Positions 44,131 to 55,976 of a DNA stretch of 64,000 bases are shown one piece after another. A model generated the notes under the pieces. That model was not told the origin of the DNA and did no database searches. It was given only the letters and a program-made list of their open reading frames with translations. The stretch is from Armillaria gallica (taxonomy: Eukaryota; Basidiomycota; Agaricomycetes; Agaricales; Physalacriaceae): positions 3,100,001 through 3,164,000 of the forward strand of contig JBANDB010000003.1 of the NCBI GenBank assembly GCA_037576215.1. The letters run 5' to 3'. The stretch's first letter is position 1. Every line of letters begins with the position of its first letter. Position numbers and translations under genes: made by a program.

Positions 44131-46591
44131 TTGATGACTCCCGACCTGACCGACAAACAGACTATCGAACTAGGGACCGCGATCGCGGCTGCCACCTTCC
44201 TTTGTCTACTCACTGCGGCCCTAGTACTCGCCTATAGTGAACAGATCCGAGCATTCCTCCACAGGAGTGGAGTGCTTGTAGTACCAGCACCTCCACCGAT
44301 TCCCCAGCATTATGTCGAACTCCCCCAACTCGACCCAATGGCCGTCTGGCCGGGACTCCGCACCACCCAGGCTAGGGCGCAGAGCAACCGTGCCACCACA
44401 GTCTATTTTGAATCCAACCTCGAGTTCTTCGAGGGTAGGGAGGCGGCCGCAGCCGCCCCCGCAGAACTACCCAACGCCCCCGAACCCATTCACGCAACCC
44501 ACGACACAGCGGGAGACCTACAGATTGAGGATCTCCCCGATCCTCCCCCCTACTCCCGAGGACCCCATAGGCCTATTCAGGCCCTCCCCCGGCAAGCTCA
44601 CGCCGGACCCCTGCGCAAAGTCCCTATCTCCGTTATGAAACCCAGGGGAAACACCTGTTGGCCCATTGAGGTCGACAGCGATGACTCCGATGGCAGCATC
44701 CCCCTCGTCATCATCGACGAGCAGGGACTACTTTACCCCGCCAATGGTTCACGCCCCAATTCCCCAGGGCCCGCGACTGCGGGACCCTCCAGGCCCAGAG
44801 ACGACGACGACCCCCTTAACCCCCACGGTCCAGACTACGACTGGCCTTCTCTTTCACCCATCGACGTTGAGATCCTCGGACCAGCAAGAACCGAGGCCTG
44901 GGAGATCAGGTGGCAGGATCTCAAGAGGAGAGGGGGCTGGCATACCCCCCTTCGCGAGGAGATGGACGAATACCTCACCGTTAATCAAGGGGATCCGCTT
45001 CCTCAACTGGGACGAGCCCAGACCGTCGCCACCCGTATCTTCGCCAACCAAAACGGGACCAAGTACCCACCTACTGCCGGAGCCCGGGTACAGGGGATTC
45101 GACCCCGGACAGCTGATGAACAGGCTGAGTTAGAACGAGTTCTCCTTCCCTTGGCGAGACTCCAGGGTGACCGCCCCGATCTTGACGGACACCGAATGCC
45201 TCAGGACCCTCGACGCCCGACCTGCCTCGATTCGAGTCGGACCTCTGCCAGACTCACCACCTGGAATACCAATACCGGACTGGAAGCAGCAAGGCGAGTA
45301 TCACGGCAGGAGGACCAGTCAGCTTCTGGTGGGAGGGGACAACGATAATGGAGGAATGGACCTGGGAGGGGGAGTAGGCGGGCCAGGAGGCGAAGAGACA
45401 GCAGAGGAACGGATCGCGAGGATGGAGCAGCAGTACGCGCTTGCAGGAGGACTTGGCAAATGCGAGACAGGCGCCTGATGGCGGACAGGGACGTGCTCCG
45501 CTACCTGGTCCGAATCGGGATCGATTCTCTGTCCCAAGACCACCCGACTACAGCCCCATTACGCAAGGGCCTGTCGGTGTGTGGGACCGTGACAATCTAC
45601 CCCCACTCACAGGCATAAAGCCCATCCTACAAAAACTCCCGGTGCCCTTCAAGGGCGCATACGACGACATCAAGCGGTTCCTAGGGGACTGCGTACAATA
45701 CTTTGAAACTTTCCAATATCACTACCAGGGAATGCCATCCCTCATGGTGGGATTTGCCACCTCGCTCCTCGAAGAAGAAGCTGAGGCTTGGTGGGTCCAC
45801 ATCTGGGACGACTACTGGTACGTGCCCCCTGAACCACCCTTGCCAGCCACCACCGAGGAAACTGCTGACTATGATGTGGGGCCCCAATATCGATACCCCC
45901 GTGGGACGAGTTCGTCCGCGACTTCCGCGAAGAGTTCCGCGACCCCGCCATCGAGCTGGTCCACGAGAAGAAGATGGGTGAAATCAAGATGGGCAATGAC
46001 CCCACCCATGTCTTCTTCCGACGAATGGAGAGAGAGGCCAAACTGGCCAATCGCCTGATGGACCAAAGCGAGCGGGGGGTCCTCGTTAACGCAGTTCGAA
46101 AAGGGATACCGCCATCATACGGAGCCATCATCGCCAGCATCGGGTTTGGAATTCCCTGCACCTATATTGAGTGGAAACGAAAGATAACGCTGATGTATGA
46201 AGAAAAGCAAAAGCAACGGGTCTTCGAGCAGACCCAAGGGATCGAACGCTACCCGGACAAGAAGGCGAAAGAGCCGCCTAAGGGTGCACCTCCCAAGAAG
46301 AACGACATGCCGGCACCGGCGGCTAAGACCTCGGAGGATGGAAAGGCGCGCGATGAAGGGGGACGGTGGGTCCCCGTCACCACCACAACCTTTGGAGGAC
46401 AAGGTCAGCCCATGGAGGTCGACGCCAAGAAGGCGAAACAGCGACGAGAAGGGAGATGCTTTAGGTGTGATGAGCGGGGACACCTTAGCAAGGATTGTCC
46501 CCACAAGGGCGAGAAACAGGAGATGCGTGCCATGGAGGCGGCACTGGAGCCACTCGCACCTACAACGGAGGCGAAGGAGGTAAAAGAATAG
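44131..46591 (+). pseudogene. chromovirus gag region, frameshifted
   Basis: The first frame (44131-45348) encodes an N-terminal extension with a hydrophobic helix (AAATFLCLLTAALVLAY) and a Pro-rich, acidic segment. The frame then changes near 45330 and 45440, and the gag core follows (FKGAYDDIKRFLGDCVQYFE, EEEAEAWWVHIWDDYW). At 45895-45901 one C is missing from a C run, moving the frame to WDEFVRDFREEFRDPAIELV, then MGEIKMGNDPTHVFF. The C-terminus has a perfect CCHC knuckle, CFRCDERGHLSKDC, near 46460-46500. Gag packages the RNA and forms the particle. Confidence 0.8.
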
Positions 46592-47653
46592 GTCGGGCAG
46601 GTTCTGATTCGCCTGTCCCGACCCGAACTACCCATGGTGCGCGTTTCCTCCCCGCTGGACGGTCTTGTACTACCCTTTTACATACAGACGATTTACTTAC
46701 TGAGCATTCAGATATACCCCGGCTACTTACGCGACTTCAAAAACCTTACGCAATATACGGCCTATGTGCCAAGTGTTTTTGACTTCTATTACGCACCCAG
46801 CTTCAGAATCAGCTAACCGATACGGCCCTCTTTAAGATTTGACTAATGACCTAGGTTCCGAGTTTGGGGCCACCGACCCCAGGATTGCACAACCGGCTAA
46901 ACGTTCGCCAAGTAGCTCATCACGAGTGAACGGAACGGACGACAAGTCGCCCATCATAGCGACACCCATCATCACGGCGGGGAATCGGCAGCATCCTAAC
47001 GATCGGGATGCGCCCCGACCGGATGGGGCAGAAGGTGGAAGATTCTTCCCCTCTGACGAGGCAACCCGAACCCCGAATGAAGTGAACCCCTGGGACGGAA
47101 ACCAGGGCAGAGCAGGCAACGTCTCGCCGCCTCCTTCTTCGGGGGAAGGCAGTGCAGGGCAATGCCCAGGAATTTTTACAGAAAAAGAAGAGAGGCCGGT
47201 GAGCCCCGAGTGCTCTGCCGAGCCAGAGGTAGCGGGTAACACCGACTCAAGAGTTAAAGTCGGGACCGGTGCTCAAGGACCATGCACCACCTCTGGGGTA
47301 CATAACTTCCACCTCTTCCGTCGAGGATCAAGACGCGACTCCGCTGGGGATTCTCCCGGGGAATACCGCGCGGCCGATGAAAAGGGGGATTCCGCTAGTG
47401 CCCAGGCGGTGAAGAGGGGCATACACCAGTAACTATGGAGGAAGTACCGGATCCGGAGGACGACACCTCATATCGGTAATGGAAAGCGAGGGGAAGCCCG
47501 ATTGGTCTTCCCACTCCCTCCTTGCCCGCTCCCCACGCACCTACCAAACCCAGGGGACGCCCAGGCCCCATCGGATGGGTTAAACCCTTCGGTGTTGACT
47601 GGACCCTCCGATGGGTATGACAAGCCCAGACTGACGATGGAGCCTGATCTAGA
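46592..47653 (+). other. gag-pol spacer of the chromovirus
   Basis: An open frame (46839-47432) rich in Pro, Ser and Gly has no domain I know. It may be a linker of the polyprotein or a non-coding spacer with an incidental frame. Confidence 0.35.
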
Positions 47654-48190
47654 TTGGGAATTTGGGTATCGAGCTCCCGATTCAGCGAGCTCACGGCGGA
47701 GCTACTGAACCAACTACGAACAGAAGATTGGGAGGACACCAGGGAACGAATGTACGAGTTGCAGGAGCCGATCCGATATATCCGTGGGGGAACCAGTGAC
47801 TTGATGATCCTGGTCACCCTCGAACCTTGTACGGGACGAAAAGTCCTAGCCACCAAGGCCCTACTAGATAGTGGGTGTACCGGGAGCGCCATCAATCGTG
47901 TGTACATAGAAGAGCACGGCTTGGACACTCGAAAGGTACGGATCCCTATTCTGGTCTATAACGCCGACGGGACTCGCAATGCAGATGGAGACGTCACCGA
48001 ATTTGTAGAACTCTGCCTGACCATTGGCAATCATAGAGAGCGAATTGACCTCGCAGTCACCAACCTGGGGAAACAGGATGTCTACCTGGGGCACGACTGG
48101 CTTAAATGCCATAACCCCAGCGTGAACTGGAAAACAGGAAGTGTCCTTTTCAGGCAGTGCGACTGTGGCCAATCCATTCCATTTCCCTGA
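47654..48190 (+). pseudogene. chromovirus aspartic protease
   Basis: Retropepsin domain with the active-site ALLDSGCTGSAINRVY and the later DVYLGHDWLKCHNPSVNW, a typical gypsy protease end. The frame stops at TGA 48188 (IPFP-stop), while homology continues one base out of frame as FPDADPDDQWDELEEG in the RT reading. A one-base indel therefore separates protease and RT. In life the protease matures the polyprotein. Confidence 0.85.
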
Positions 48191-49889
48191 CGCGGATCCT
48201 GACGATCAATGGGATGAGCTCGAGGAAGGGGAATCTATCCTAGCGGTACGCATGGAAGAGGAGCTAATCATCCGAGCTATGCACCACACCAATGATTTGG
48301 CTGCTAAAGCCCAGGAGGGTAAACCAAAGCAGTCGTTCGAAGAGCTGGTGCCCGAACAATACCGATCCTTCCGCGATCTCTTTGAAAAGAACAGTTTTGA
48401 CGTCCTACCCGATCGAAAGCCTTGGGATCACGCTATTGAACTTACCCCCAACGCCAAGGCCACCTTGGATTGCAAGGTGTACCCACTGAACCGAAATGAA
48501 CAGGAACAGTTGGATAAATTCCTAGATGAAAACCTAGAGTCAGGTCGTATCTGCCCCTCCAAATCACCCTTCGCCTCACCCTTCTTCTTCGTAAAGAAGA
48601 AGGACGGCATGCTCCGACCAGTCCAAGACTACCGGAAGCTTAATGAGATGACGATTAAGAACCGGTATCCGCTCCCCCTCATCAGCGAGTTAATCGACAA
48701 ACTTCGAGGCGCAAAATACTTCACGAAGCTCGACATGCAGTGGGGATATAACAACGTTTGGATTAAAGAGGGCAACGAGGAGAAGGCCGCCTTCCGTACG
48801 AACCAGGGGCTGTTCGAACCCACCGTCATGTTCTTCGGACTTACCAATTCGCCCGCGACCTTTCAATGGATGATGAACAATATTTTCAAGGACCTGATCG
48901 CCAAAGGAAAGGTGACCATCTATCTCGACGATATCCTGATTTTCTCCGAGAACCTGAAGGAGCATCGGGATGTCGTGCGACGGGTCCTTCAGCGGTTACG
49001 TGAGAACAAGCTCTTCCTTAAGGTGGAGAAGTGCGAGTTCAAGGTCCTAGAGACAGAGTACCTCGGAGTTATTGTTAGCAAGGACTCGGTCTGAATGGAC
49101 CCAATCAAGGTCGCTGGGATTGTCAAATGGCCTACACCGACGAAGAAAAAGGAACTTCAGTCATTCCTTGGTTTCACGAACTTCTATCGAAAGTTCATTA
49201 GGATGTACTCAAAAGTGGTGAAACCGTTGACCCAGCTCACAGGGAATGTAGAGTGGTCGTGGGGTGCCGCTCAGCAATGAGCGTTTGAAGAGCTTAAACG
49301 ACGAATGGCTGAGGACGTGGTCCTAGCTATCCCAAACGATGACGAGCCGTTCAGGGTAGAAGCCGACTCGAGCGAGGGGGCGGTTGGTGCGGTCCTCAGC
49401 CAACAGCAGAACGGAGTGTGGCGTCCGGTGGCCTTCATGTCAAAGTCCCTCAGTGCCGCGGAACGGAATTACGAAATCTATGATAAGAAGCTCTTAGCAA
49501 TCATGCTCGCACTTTCCGAGTGGCGTCACTATCTCATGGGCACCAAGCACAACGTGGAAATTTGGACAGACCACCAGAACCTTCAATACTTCCGGCTTCC
49601 GCAAAAACTGAACCGACGACAAGCGCGATGGGTAACGGAGCTCGCGGAATACCATTTCAAGCTCTTCCATAAACCCGGAGCGCAGAATGTGAAAGCCGAC
49701 CTACTTTCCCGACGAAGTGACCACGACCAAGGGTCGAAGGATAACAACGATATCGTCATCCTCGATGCAGCTCACTTCCGAGCGTTAGTCATGCCCACAA
49801 CGATGGAAATGCAACAAACAGTAGAAGAAGCGACCCGACAGGAGGAACTGTGGGATGACAGAATTGCAGCATCCCTGGCCCACGAGTGA
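48141..49889 (+). pseudogene. chromovirus reverse transcriptase and RNase H
   Basis: One reading frame with homology throughout. RT motifs: PFFFVKKKDGMLRPVQDYRK, LPLISELIDKLRGAKYFTKL, LDMQWGYNNVWI and the catalytic VTIYLDDILIFSE. Connection: [20 protein letters not shown]. RNase H: FRVEADSSEGAVGAVLSQ, ERNYEIYDKKLLAIMLALSE and IWTDHQNLQYF (Asp, Glu and Asp present). TGA stops interrupt at 49092-49094 and 49278-49280 and end the segment at 49887-49889. The frame resumes identically after each, so they are nonsense mutations rather than shifts. Confidence 0.9.
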
Positions 49890-51302
49890 GGGGTATCCCA
49901 CCAAGGCGGGCTCCTCTACTATGACGGAAGGATTTACGTACCCCGCAAGAAGTCACTACGAGGCGACATTATATCGCAGCATCATGACCACATCACGGCC
50001 GGACATCCAGGAATAGAAAAGACCAAGGAATTGGTCCTCCGAGACTATTGGTGGCCCAAACTAAGAAAGGACGTCAAGGCCTATGTGAAGGGTTGCAAGA
50101 CATGCCAGCGAACAAAGTCGGACACTCATGCAAAGGCGGCCCCGCTATATCCAAATGAGATACCGACGGGGCCGTGGACACATATATCAGTGGATATGGT
50201 CACAGGACTCCCGGATTCTAACGGACACGACGCGATGCTAGTAGTCATAGACCGATTTTCGAAGGCCATAATTCCTATTGCCTGCAACACCGAACTTTCA
50301 GCTGAAGGATGGGCACGATTACTGCGAAACCATGTGTATGCATGCCATGGGATGCCTCAGGTTGTGATCTCTGATCGGGGCCCCCAGTTCGTGTCCAAAT
50401 TCATGAAGGAATTGTATCGTCTCTTGGACATCACCCTGAACGCATCGACGGCTTTCCACCCACAGACCGATGGCCAGACCGAACGTGTCAACCAAGAAAT
50501 CATAAAATACCTTAGGATATTTGTGAACCACCGTCAAAACGACTGGAGCGATTGGCTGCCCCTGGCAGAGTTTGCTCATAATAATCGCATGCACAGTTCA
50601 ACCGGCAAAAGCCCATTCATGGTCCTATACGGCCGAAACCCATGTATGTTACCCGACGCCCAATGCTCCACGCCATTCACAAACCCTGCAGCAGAAGATT
50701 TTGCAAGGAAGATGTCCCAGATCCACGCCGAAACCAAGTCAGCACTTGACGAAGCCGCAGAGAAAATGAAAAGCCAGTATGACAAAAGAAGACGTGGGTC
50801 CCACCCATATAGCGTCGGTGACCGTGTTTGGCTCGACGCGACCAATCTTCACCTCCCACAGCCAAAGAAGAAACTCGATGATAAACGGGTTGGCCCATTC
50901 CTTATCGAAGAAAAAGCCGGAGCCAGTGCGTTCAAGCTAAAACTTCCACTGCACTGGAAAATCCACCCACGCTTCAACGAGAAATTGCTAACGCCATATA
51001 TGCAACCGACATTCCCAAATCAACAACTTCCACCTCCTCCTCCGCCAGAACTCATTGAAGATGAGGAAGAATACGAGGTTGAAGAAGTCTTAGACGTTCG
51101 TCCAAGACAAATACATGGGCGACGGGGACAAAAATCTCGAACGGTGCATGACTACTTTGTAAAATGGAAAGGTTGGACGAGGGAGCACAATTCTTGGGTA
51201 CGGGAGGAAGACATGGAGCACGCACTGGAGGCGATCGAGGATTTCGAACTTCGACATGGAGCCATACGAGCAGTCGGGACACCTGCCTTAATGAGGGGGT
51301 GA
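49890..51302 (+). pseudogene. chromovirus integrase with C-terminal chromodomain
   Basis: The frame continues from the previous segment. HHCC zinc finger: QHHDHITAGHPG then CKTCQRTK. DDE core: the first Asp in HISVDMVTGLPDSNG, the second in VVISDRGPQFVSKF, and the Glu in TDGQTERVNQEI. The GPY-type region has RVGPFLIEEKAGASAFKL and HPRFNEKLL. The C-terminal chromodomain reads YEVEEVLDVRPRQIHGRRGQ then YFVKWKGWTREHNSWVREED. It ends at TGA 51300. Chromodomains in this clade bind modified histone tails and direct insertion to heterochromatin. The integrase part itself carries no internal stop. Confidence 0.92.
51290..51302 (+). promoter_or_regulatory. polypurine tract
   Basis: AATGAGGGGGTGA directly abuts the 3' LTR start at 51303, as expected for the plus-strand primer. 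It overlaps the end of the integrase frame. Confidence 0.7.
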
Positions 51303-51663
51303 TGTTATGACTTTTTCACTTTTTTCCTTATCTTATCTTATCTGGCACCTTGGCACCGCACGGCACCTCGGCATCCCGGCAAAACGGCATGAAAACCCCA
51401 ACCATCAACCCCACGACTTCTCACGAAGCCACAGACGATTATATTCTTAGATTCCGTATATCGTATATAAGTAGCACAGCTCTCAGCCATGTATCCTAGC
51501 TTCGAGCTAAGTTTATACACCCCGGGCTTTACTCTTATCGCTTGCCGAGAGTTTAACGTTATCCACGCTCCACTGTGACAATCAACGGTATCGTAGGTGA
51601 CTGTCCGAACGTGAGGCAGCCTGCGATCGCCTTGTATTGTTATTCCTGAGCCCAGACATAACA
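51303..51663 (+). repeat. chromovirus 3' LTR
   Basis: 361 bp, the same length as the 5' LTR. It shows 12 substitutions relative to it and no indels. Eleven of the 12 are transitions. Confidence 0.95.
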
Positions 51664-51999
51664 GAGGCTTCCTCACAATCCGACGCACAGAGTAAAACCC
51701 CATCTCGTGCCAGCTCTGACCTTGGATGGGCCAACGACGGATACAAAACGGAGGCGACTGGTGCCAAGAATACCTCCAAGGGCAAGAAGGTCGGATTTGA
51801 GCTTAGGCTCCGTGCAAAGACTAGGCTCCTGTACTGGCGTGCAGCACTACCTACCGGACGCACAGATGATTCTCGTGAATGGGAGAGATATGATGTGGAT
51901 GCATGGGTTGAGGCTACAGGGTACAATGATGTTGAAGCTGAGGTACAGGTAACCAGTCTGACTGTCGGGGGTGTCACTACCAGATATGATGTGGTATGA
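51664..51999 (+). pseudogene. host gene disrupted by chromovirus, 3' part
   Basis: After the second copy of GAGGC the frame continues in register from the 5' part: SSQSDAQSKTPSRASSDLGW, then KGKKVGFELRLRAKTRLLYW and a C-terminus ending TTRYDVV at TGA 51997-51999. A Ser-rich linker followed by a basic segment is visible; no known domain. It ends 122 bp before the second KDZ transposase gene. Confidence 0.6.
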
Positions 52000-52121
52000 T
52001 ATTTTAGAAATTGATATTTGTAGAAGATTTACAATCATATAAAAAAGGCTCTTGTTTGGCTAGCACCTTGGCTACCCCAACAATTTCATTGCAATCTCTC
52101 CACCAACTGCAGTGACCCACG

Positions 52122-55100
52122 ATGCGAAGACTCCTGAAAAAAACCAAGATCGTTGCTGATGCTGTCTTTGATGAAAACGATCTCGATGGCGAGCCCGAAA
52201 GTCCCTCTCCCGTACACATGCGACATACGGATTTTAACGTAAACAGCGGTTCTCGCTTACGATCCACCACAAGCTATCACGATGCACCTCCCAGCCCTGT
52301 CAAATCTAGAAGTATGCTTCACGATCCCATACTGGATGCGGAAGATCTGTCCTGGCTGGACAGTCCCACGCTGGACGAAGACAATAACGACTCAGACTCG
52401 GAGTATGAGGACGATCCTCATGCAGCTATGGATCCTCAGGCATCAACAGAGGATGCAGACATTCAACAGGCAAGTAGGCCATCTACTTGGTCATTGCACT
52501 TAAGAATAATTTGATCAGGATGACCCCCATCTTCGGGACTGGCTGCCGTGGATCTGGGATTTTTTGGAGGAGCTTTTTCAACACGAATCGGCGGATCAGT
52601 TTGCTGCACAATGCGCAGGATGTCAAGCATCCACATCAGGAGATGGCCAGACGTTGTATCAATGCAGCTCCTGTAATGAGCGTTTTTTGTTCTGTTCAGA
52701 GTGTATGGTATGGCGACATTATGCAAATCCCTTTCATCGCATCCAGGTATGGCCTTTCTGTTCGTATCAACTGCCAGTTCTCATCGCATTTAGGAATGGA
52801 CTGGGACATTCTTCAAGCGCACCACCCTAGGCGAACTGGGTATGGTCTTTGCTCTAGGACATGATCCTGACAGCTGTTGTCCAACTCCCCACCGAGGACA
52901 GCTCCAGGTAATCGATCTCAATGGAATTCAAACTGTTTACGTCGACTACTGCAACTGTACCCAGTCTCTGGGCCGATGGTGCCAGCTCCTCCATTCCCAC
53001 CTGTTTCCTTCAACCGTTGTTGACCCGCAAATGGCTACAACATTTCGGACATTAGAGATCTTTCATCTGCTCTCGTTCATGTCGAAGGTTTCTGGATACG
53101 AATTTTATCACACATTGGTATGCCTGATGGATAATACCAGTACACGTCAACCTCCAGTAAGTATCATAGTGTTCCGAAGCTTGTAACCTGTCAGCTAAAT
53201 GATTGCACTAGAATCGGTTCCAAGCATTTATGAGGATGGTCCGTGAATGGCGGCACCTCAAGCTTCTGAAGTGGAAACTGGACAAATCACCTCGGGATTT
53301 CAAAGATACACCTCCTGGAGAACTACCTGTCCCAGCTGGGTCATTGGCCATCAAATGCCCTGCATGCCCATGGCCTGGCATCAATTTGGATGAGGGATGG
53401 GAGACTGATGAACAAGATCTGTATGTCTGTTTTGCTGTATGCAGGGTTCTTTTAAAGCGAGCTTATGTTACCCTTAAGATGGAAATATACGCTATATATT
53501 GCTATCGATGCTAACTTTCGATTGGTCTGTTTTGTAGTATCCAACGCCAGTCATGATCCCAGCTTAATCGATGGAGCGGGTTTTGTGGTGGCTCAGGAAG
53601 AATTTAGGAAGCACGTCGCTGAATACGGCAAATGTATCCCGTTTGACCCTAGTGATTGCCGCGATCATCAGGCAGTGAAGCTGGCGACTAGCAAACGTGG
53701 GGTGGGGTTGGCCACCAGTGGTGTTGCTACAGTCGATTGTGCTCGTCACAATTCGAAGGGTCCAGCGGCAGTGACAATCCTTGATCACGGTGAAGAGTAA
53801 GTCACCGTACTTCTGGTGGCTAGCCTTACTTATTCCCTTTGCAGACAAGTATGAATGGATTATATTTTTTGTTCTCGAATGCAGCAGTCAGCGCCTCCAT
53901 GTGTCGTGGTATCTTACGATATTAATTGTCAATGGTCAAAGAAATTATGGGAATGCATCGCAATATATCCTACTTCCATGAAGCCCCCTCAAGACCCTAG
54001 CGACTTCGTCTATCTTATTCCAAAGTTCCATCTACTGGCACATATACCAAGTTGTCATATAAAGTACTCCTTCTATAAGACACCGTATGTCAGGGAGACA
54101 GATGGAGAAGCCCCCAAGCGTGGTTGGAGTCATCTCAATCAGCTCGCCCCGAGTTTGAAAGTGATGGGACCAGGTGGTTACCTGGACACCCTTGATGATC
54201 ATATTGGCGACTACAATTACAGGAAGTCAGCCTTGATGTGTAAGAAGCCTTCCGTGTTGTATTGACATGTCTAATACTGATACATTGCATTCCAGGTTCA
54301 ACTCTCTTGAAAGGGATCAAGGAAGCAATTCCCACCCAAACTTTTTATGGCGTAGTGTATGTCAAATTCACGGCATCTCTTCCACTCGAGGACGTTCACT
54401 CGTGGACCAAGGCTGTGGAAGGATGGGAGGCAGACCCTGTGAATGCAGTCAACCCTTTTGACACCACTGTTGCTCGTAAACATCTAATTTGATTGTTGTA
54501 TATCTCTTATTTGACATTGCTTACCAGAATTGACCACCACGAAGGTTCGCTTGACACTGGCAGAAGAAGAAGCAGCGGAGCTGTTGAAGATCATTGCACG
54601 CGAAGCTCAGCAAAATGAAATGGCGGCAGAAGATGGACTGGAAGTGACAGTAGATACAGAGACAGTGCAGCAGCAGGATAGGGATGATGATATATTTTTG
54701 GTGCGACATGAAGTTGGCCCCAGCAGCATGATATTGCAAGGTGTTGAACTGGAGTCGGATCAGTGAGTCGTTTTCATTGTATAATCCTCCACTTTTAATG
54801 ATGAAACATTGTAATGTTGGTAGACATCGTCTCAAATTAGCACACGCCGTTCTGGGACCACACTCCACAGACAGGGAACGCGCGAAGGTTACAGAAGGTC
54901 TAAATTGGTTGCGATGATGACTCAATGTCTGGTTCGAGATCCAGCAGGTATACATGCCACACGTAACTGTCCTTCAGGCAGATTGGAATAGGGCTCAGCT
55001 CGTTGCCAAAGCTGAGGCTGAAGCTGCTCAAGCTGCTGCAGATGAGGCGGCTACCACAAAATCTGGCAAGAAGAAGGGTCGCCGGCAAGGACGTCAAGTC

Positions 55101-55976
55101 AAGGTCTCCATCGAAGAAGCCCTTGACACCGTTGATCTACCCCTCTTTCTCCCTAGCTCCGTGACAGGTCATTTCCGTCAAAACAAGAAACTGATGGATT
55201 TCGAGTTTCGGCTGTGTGAGGCAGAGTCCTATGAATGCCTAACGACTTTGCGCTGCCAATTGATATTCCGCTCCCATATTTACAAGTTCAAGGACCAGAA
55301 TGTGACCGGCCAGCTCATGAGCACACGGGCGAGATCCACCATTTCAAGCGTGATCAAGAACATTGATGAGGCTGCCGCAAGGTATCGCAAACTTCGGGCG
55401 GATCTGGTGGTTTTGGCTGCGGCTTTAGGCGACACGAAAGCTGGATGGGATCGACAACTGCAGGTTCTGAATGCGGCAGATGTTCACCCGTTGGATGAGA
55501 CCATGCCAGGGGAGACAGAAGGTCGGCATGCAATGAGCTGGATATGGCATGTCCATCGTCACGATACAGATGCGGAAGAGACGGCAGAAGGTATGTCTAT
55601 ACTTGCTGCCATGTTTTCTGATCCGAAAAATATTGTTGTAGCTTTAAGGATTGAATGGTGCAAAACCCGTGCATGTGCCCATCGCTGGCACGAGGAAGTT
55701 ATTCTGGTGGAGGAAGAAATGAAACATGTCAAGGTGTTCTTTGCCTATGAAACAATAACTTGGATGTCGCGGGCAGGACGAGGAGATATCTCCGTAGGCA
55801 AGGCTGCGTATGCTCTGCGTCAGGCGGATATGCGCGTGCGTATGTGTCAGCACTGTATAGAGATGTGGGTGCTGGTTCCTTCCTGGATCGCAATGGGCAC
55901 TGTGCCAAAGTCAAATTGGGGACGTCCTCGTTGGCCAAGGCCTGGTGATGCTGGTTATGTATATGGAGCAGCATAG
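52122..55976 (+). pseudogene. KDZ transposase (copy 2), disrupted
   Basis: Order of parts: an acidic N-terminus (DLDGEPESPSP...DSDSEYEDD); WLPWIWDFLEELFQHESADQ; a CxC2-type cluster (QCAGCQASTSGDGQTLYQCS, then CNERFLFCSECMVWRHYANP); EWTGTFFKRTTLGELGMVFA; RMVREWRHLKLLKW; CPACPWPGINLDEGW; YTLYIAIDANFRLVCFV (first Asp); ATSGVATVDCARHN; VVSYDINCQWSKKLWECI (second Asp); FHLLAHIPSCHIKYSF; WSHLNQLAPSLKVMGPGG; then a helical C-terminus with EIQQVYMPHV and ending GYVYGAA. Two adjacent TGA codons (54915-54920) sit where Arg-Arg is expected (NWLR--LNVWF). The exon starting at 53845 has a TGA just before MDYIF. The first intron (52471) may use a GC donor. It is divergent enough from copy 1 to be a separate lineage. 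Confidence 0.85.

Larger units (their letters stand above)
43410..51663 (+). mobile_element. Ty3/gypsy chromovirus, complete with LTRs and 5-bp TSD
   Basis: An 8254-bp element: 361-bp LTRs at both ends, gag with a zinc knuckle, then protease, reverse transcriptase, RNase H, integrase and a C-terminal chromodomain, all on the plus strand. The LTRs begin TGTTATGAC and end CATAACA. The flanking 5-bp duplication is GAGGC (43405-43409 and 51664-51668). It uses self-priming rather than an obvious tRNA site. Coding is broken by at least three frameshifts in the gag region, one shift at protease/RT and three TGA stops in pol, so this copy is not autonomous as read. The two LTRs differ at 12 of 361 positions. 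Confidence 0.95.

Noticed and set aside
48141..48190. Programmed frameshift between protease and reverse transcriptase
   Set aside because: No slippery heptamer or structure is evident, and the element has several other indels and stops, so a mutation is more likely.
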